A stretch of 64,000 bases of DNA from Synechococcus sp. A15-62. GTDB lineage: Bacteria; Cyanobacteriota; Cyanobacteriia; PCC-6307; Cyanobiaceae. Below, one piece after another: positions 63,540 to 64,000 of this stretch. The position numbers and the translations under genes are program-made. The stretch lies in assembly GCF_014280075.1 (NCBI RefSeq), contig NZ_CP047950.1, positions 992,001-1,056,000 on the forward strand, in the 5' to 3' direction. Within the stretch, counting starts at the first letter, position 1. Each line of letters begins with the position of its first letter. Under the pieces are notes generated by a model. That model was given only the letters and a program-made list of their open reading frames with translations, was not told the DNA's origin and searched no databases.

Positions 63540-64000
63540 ACGTCCCCGAACTGCTATCTCCCGCCGGCGACTGGGCTGCGATGAAGGCGGCTGCTGCCTC
63601 CGGTGCCGATGCGGTCTATTTCGGTGTTGATGCTTTCAACGCCCGCCAGCGGGCTGAAAATTTCCGACTGCAAGACCTTTCTGAGCTGATGCAGTGGCTG
63701 CATCAGCGGGGTTTGAAGGGATTCCTCACCTTCAACGTGTTGGTGTTCAGCGATGAATTGGAGGCAGCAGCTCAGCTGCTGATTGCTGCAGATCGAGCCG
63801 GCGTGGATGCGGTGATCGTCCAGGACGTGGGTCTCTGTCGCCTGGCCCAGCGGCTGGTGCCGAATCTCTGTGTGCACGGTTCAACCCAGATGTCGATCAC
63901 CAGTGCAGCGGGCATCGCCCAGGCTGCTGCACTCGGTTGTCAGCGGGTGGTGCTGGCCCGGGAGCTGGCTTTGCGTGATCTTGAGCGCCTGCAGACACAA
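63536..64000 (+). CDS. U32-family peptidase, 5' part (partial at window edge)
   Basis: 155 codons are present, starting at TTG 63536, which overlaps the previous stop. MNVPELLSPAGDWAAMKAAAASGADAVYFGV is typical of U32 peptidases, and VHGSTQMSITSAAG carries the next conserved block. Some members act in rRNA or tRNA modification or in prephenate-type pathways, so the exact role is open. Confidence 0.88.
   Translation, partial: MNVPELLSPAGDWAAMKAAAASGADAVYFGVDAFNARQRAENFRLQDLSELMQWLHQRGLKGFLTFNVLVFSDELEAAAQLLIAADRAGVDAVIVQDVGLCRLAQRLVPNLCVHGSTQMSITSAAGIAQAAALGCQRVVLARELALRDLERLQTQ

Overview
The window is chromosomal DNA of a marine unicellular cyanobacterium, most likely Synechococcus rather than Prochlorococcus. 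It is mostly GC-rich and densely packed. It carries a phycobilisome core gene (apcF), the phycocyanobilin reductase pcyA, psb28, chlP, gun4, sipA, a PAM68-type photosystem II assembly factor, ferredoxin-dependent sulfite reductase, and a glnA promoter with a textbook NtcA site. I see no IS element, integrase, CRISPR array, rRNA or tRNA. The first gene (dnaE) and the last (U32 peptidase) are cut by the window edges.

Layout. (1) 1-4.3 kb: 3' part of dnaE, then pam68-like, rpsO and ruvA on the minus strand. (2) 4.4-12.4 kb: an AT-rich block, all on the plus strand, tightly packed and largely translationally coupled. It encodes a reduced Mrp-type cation/proton antiporter (C, D, E, F, G, a DUF4040-only A and an MbhE-like/MrpB protein), a six-helix K+-channel-like protein, a phosphosulfolactate synthase (ComA/PslS family), an orphan family-3 solute-binding protein, and a divergent SDF (dicarboxylate/amino-acid:cation symporter family) transporter. 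A putative lipoprotein follows. The base-composition change lies inside ruvA on the left and inside the lipoprotein gene on the right, so the block may have been exchanged by recombination in flanking genes. (3) 12.8-25 kb: DMT exporter, dnaG, umuDC with a LexA-like box, a 2-oxoglutarate oxygenase, rlmH, a lumenal pentapeptide protein, yraN, rsmA, ispE and pdhB. (4) 25-38 kb: secDF, two tandem AI-2E-family proteins, psb28, mnmH, gun4, an anti-sigma-type ATPase, a methyltransferase, glnA and apcF. (5) 37.6-47 kb: a photorespiratory aminotransferase, tadA, a group II PLP decarboxylase, a DUF697 GTPase, lspA-bioY, sipA and a pair of M16 proteases. (6) 46.4-64 kb: pcyA with a DevBCA exporter, a GT2 glycosyltransferase, rpsB-tsf, recG, a VanX-like dipeptidase, sir, glyS, chlP, a VanY-like carboxypeptidase and the start of a U32 peptidase.

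The most noteworthy content is the 4.4-12.4 kb block. Its parts suggest one ion-coupled system: an electrogenic cation/H+ antiporter, a K+ channel that could carry counter-charge, a sulfonate-forming enzyme, and a binding protein paired with a secondary symporter. That combination is my inference from gene order; I do not recognise it as a described system. Smaller points of interest are a candidate minus-strand small RNA near 28.4 kb, structured RNA upstream of rpsB and between rpsB and tsf, an overlooked 31-codon membrane ORF and a 51-codon very basic ORF.
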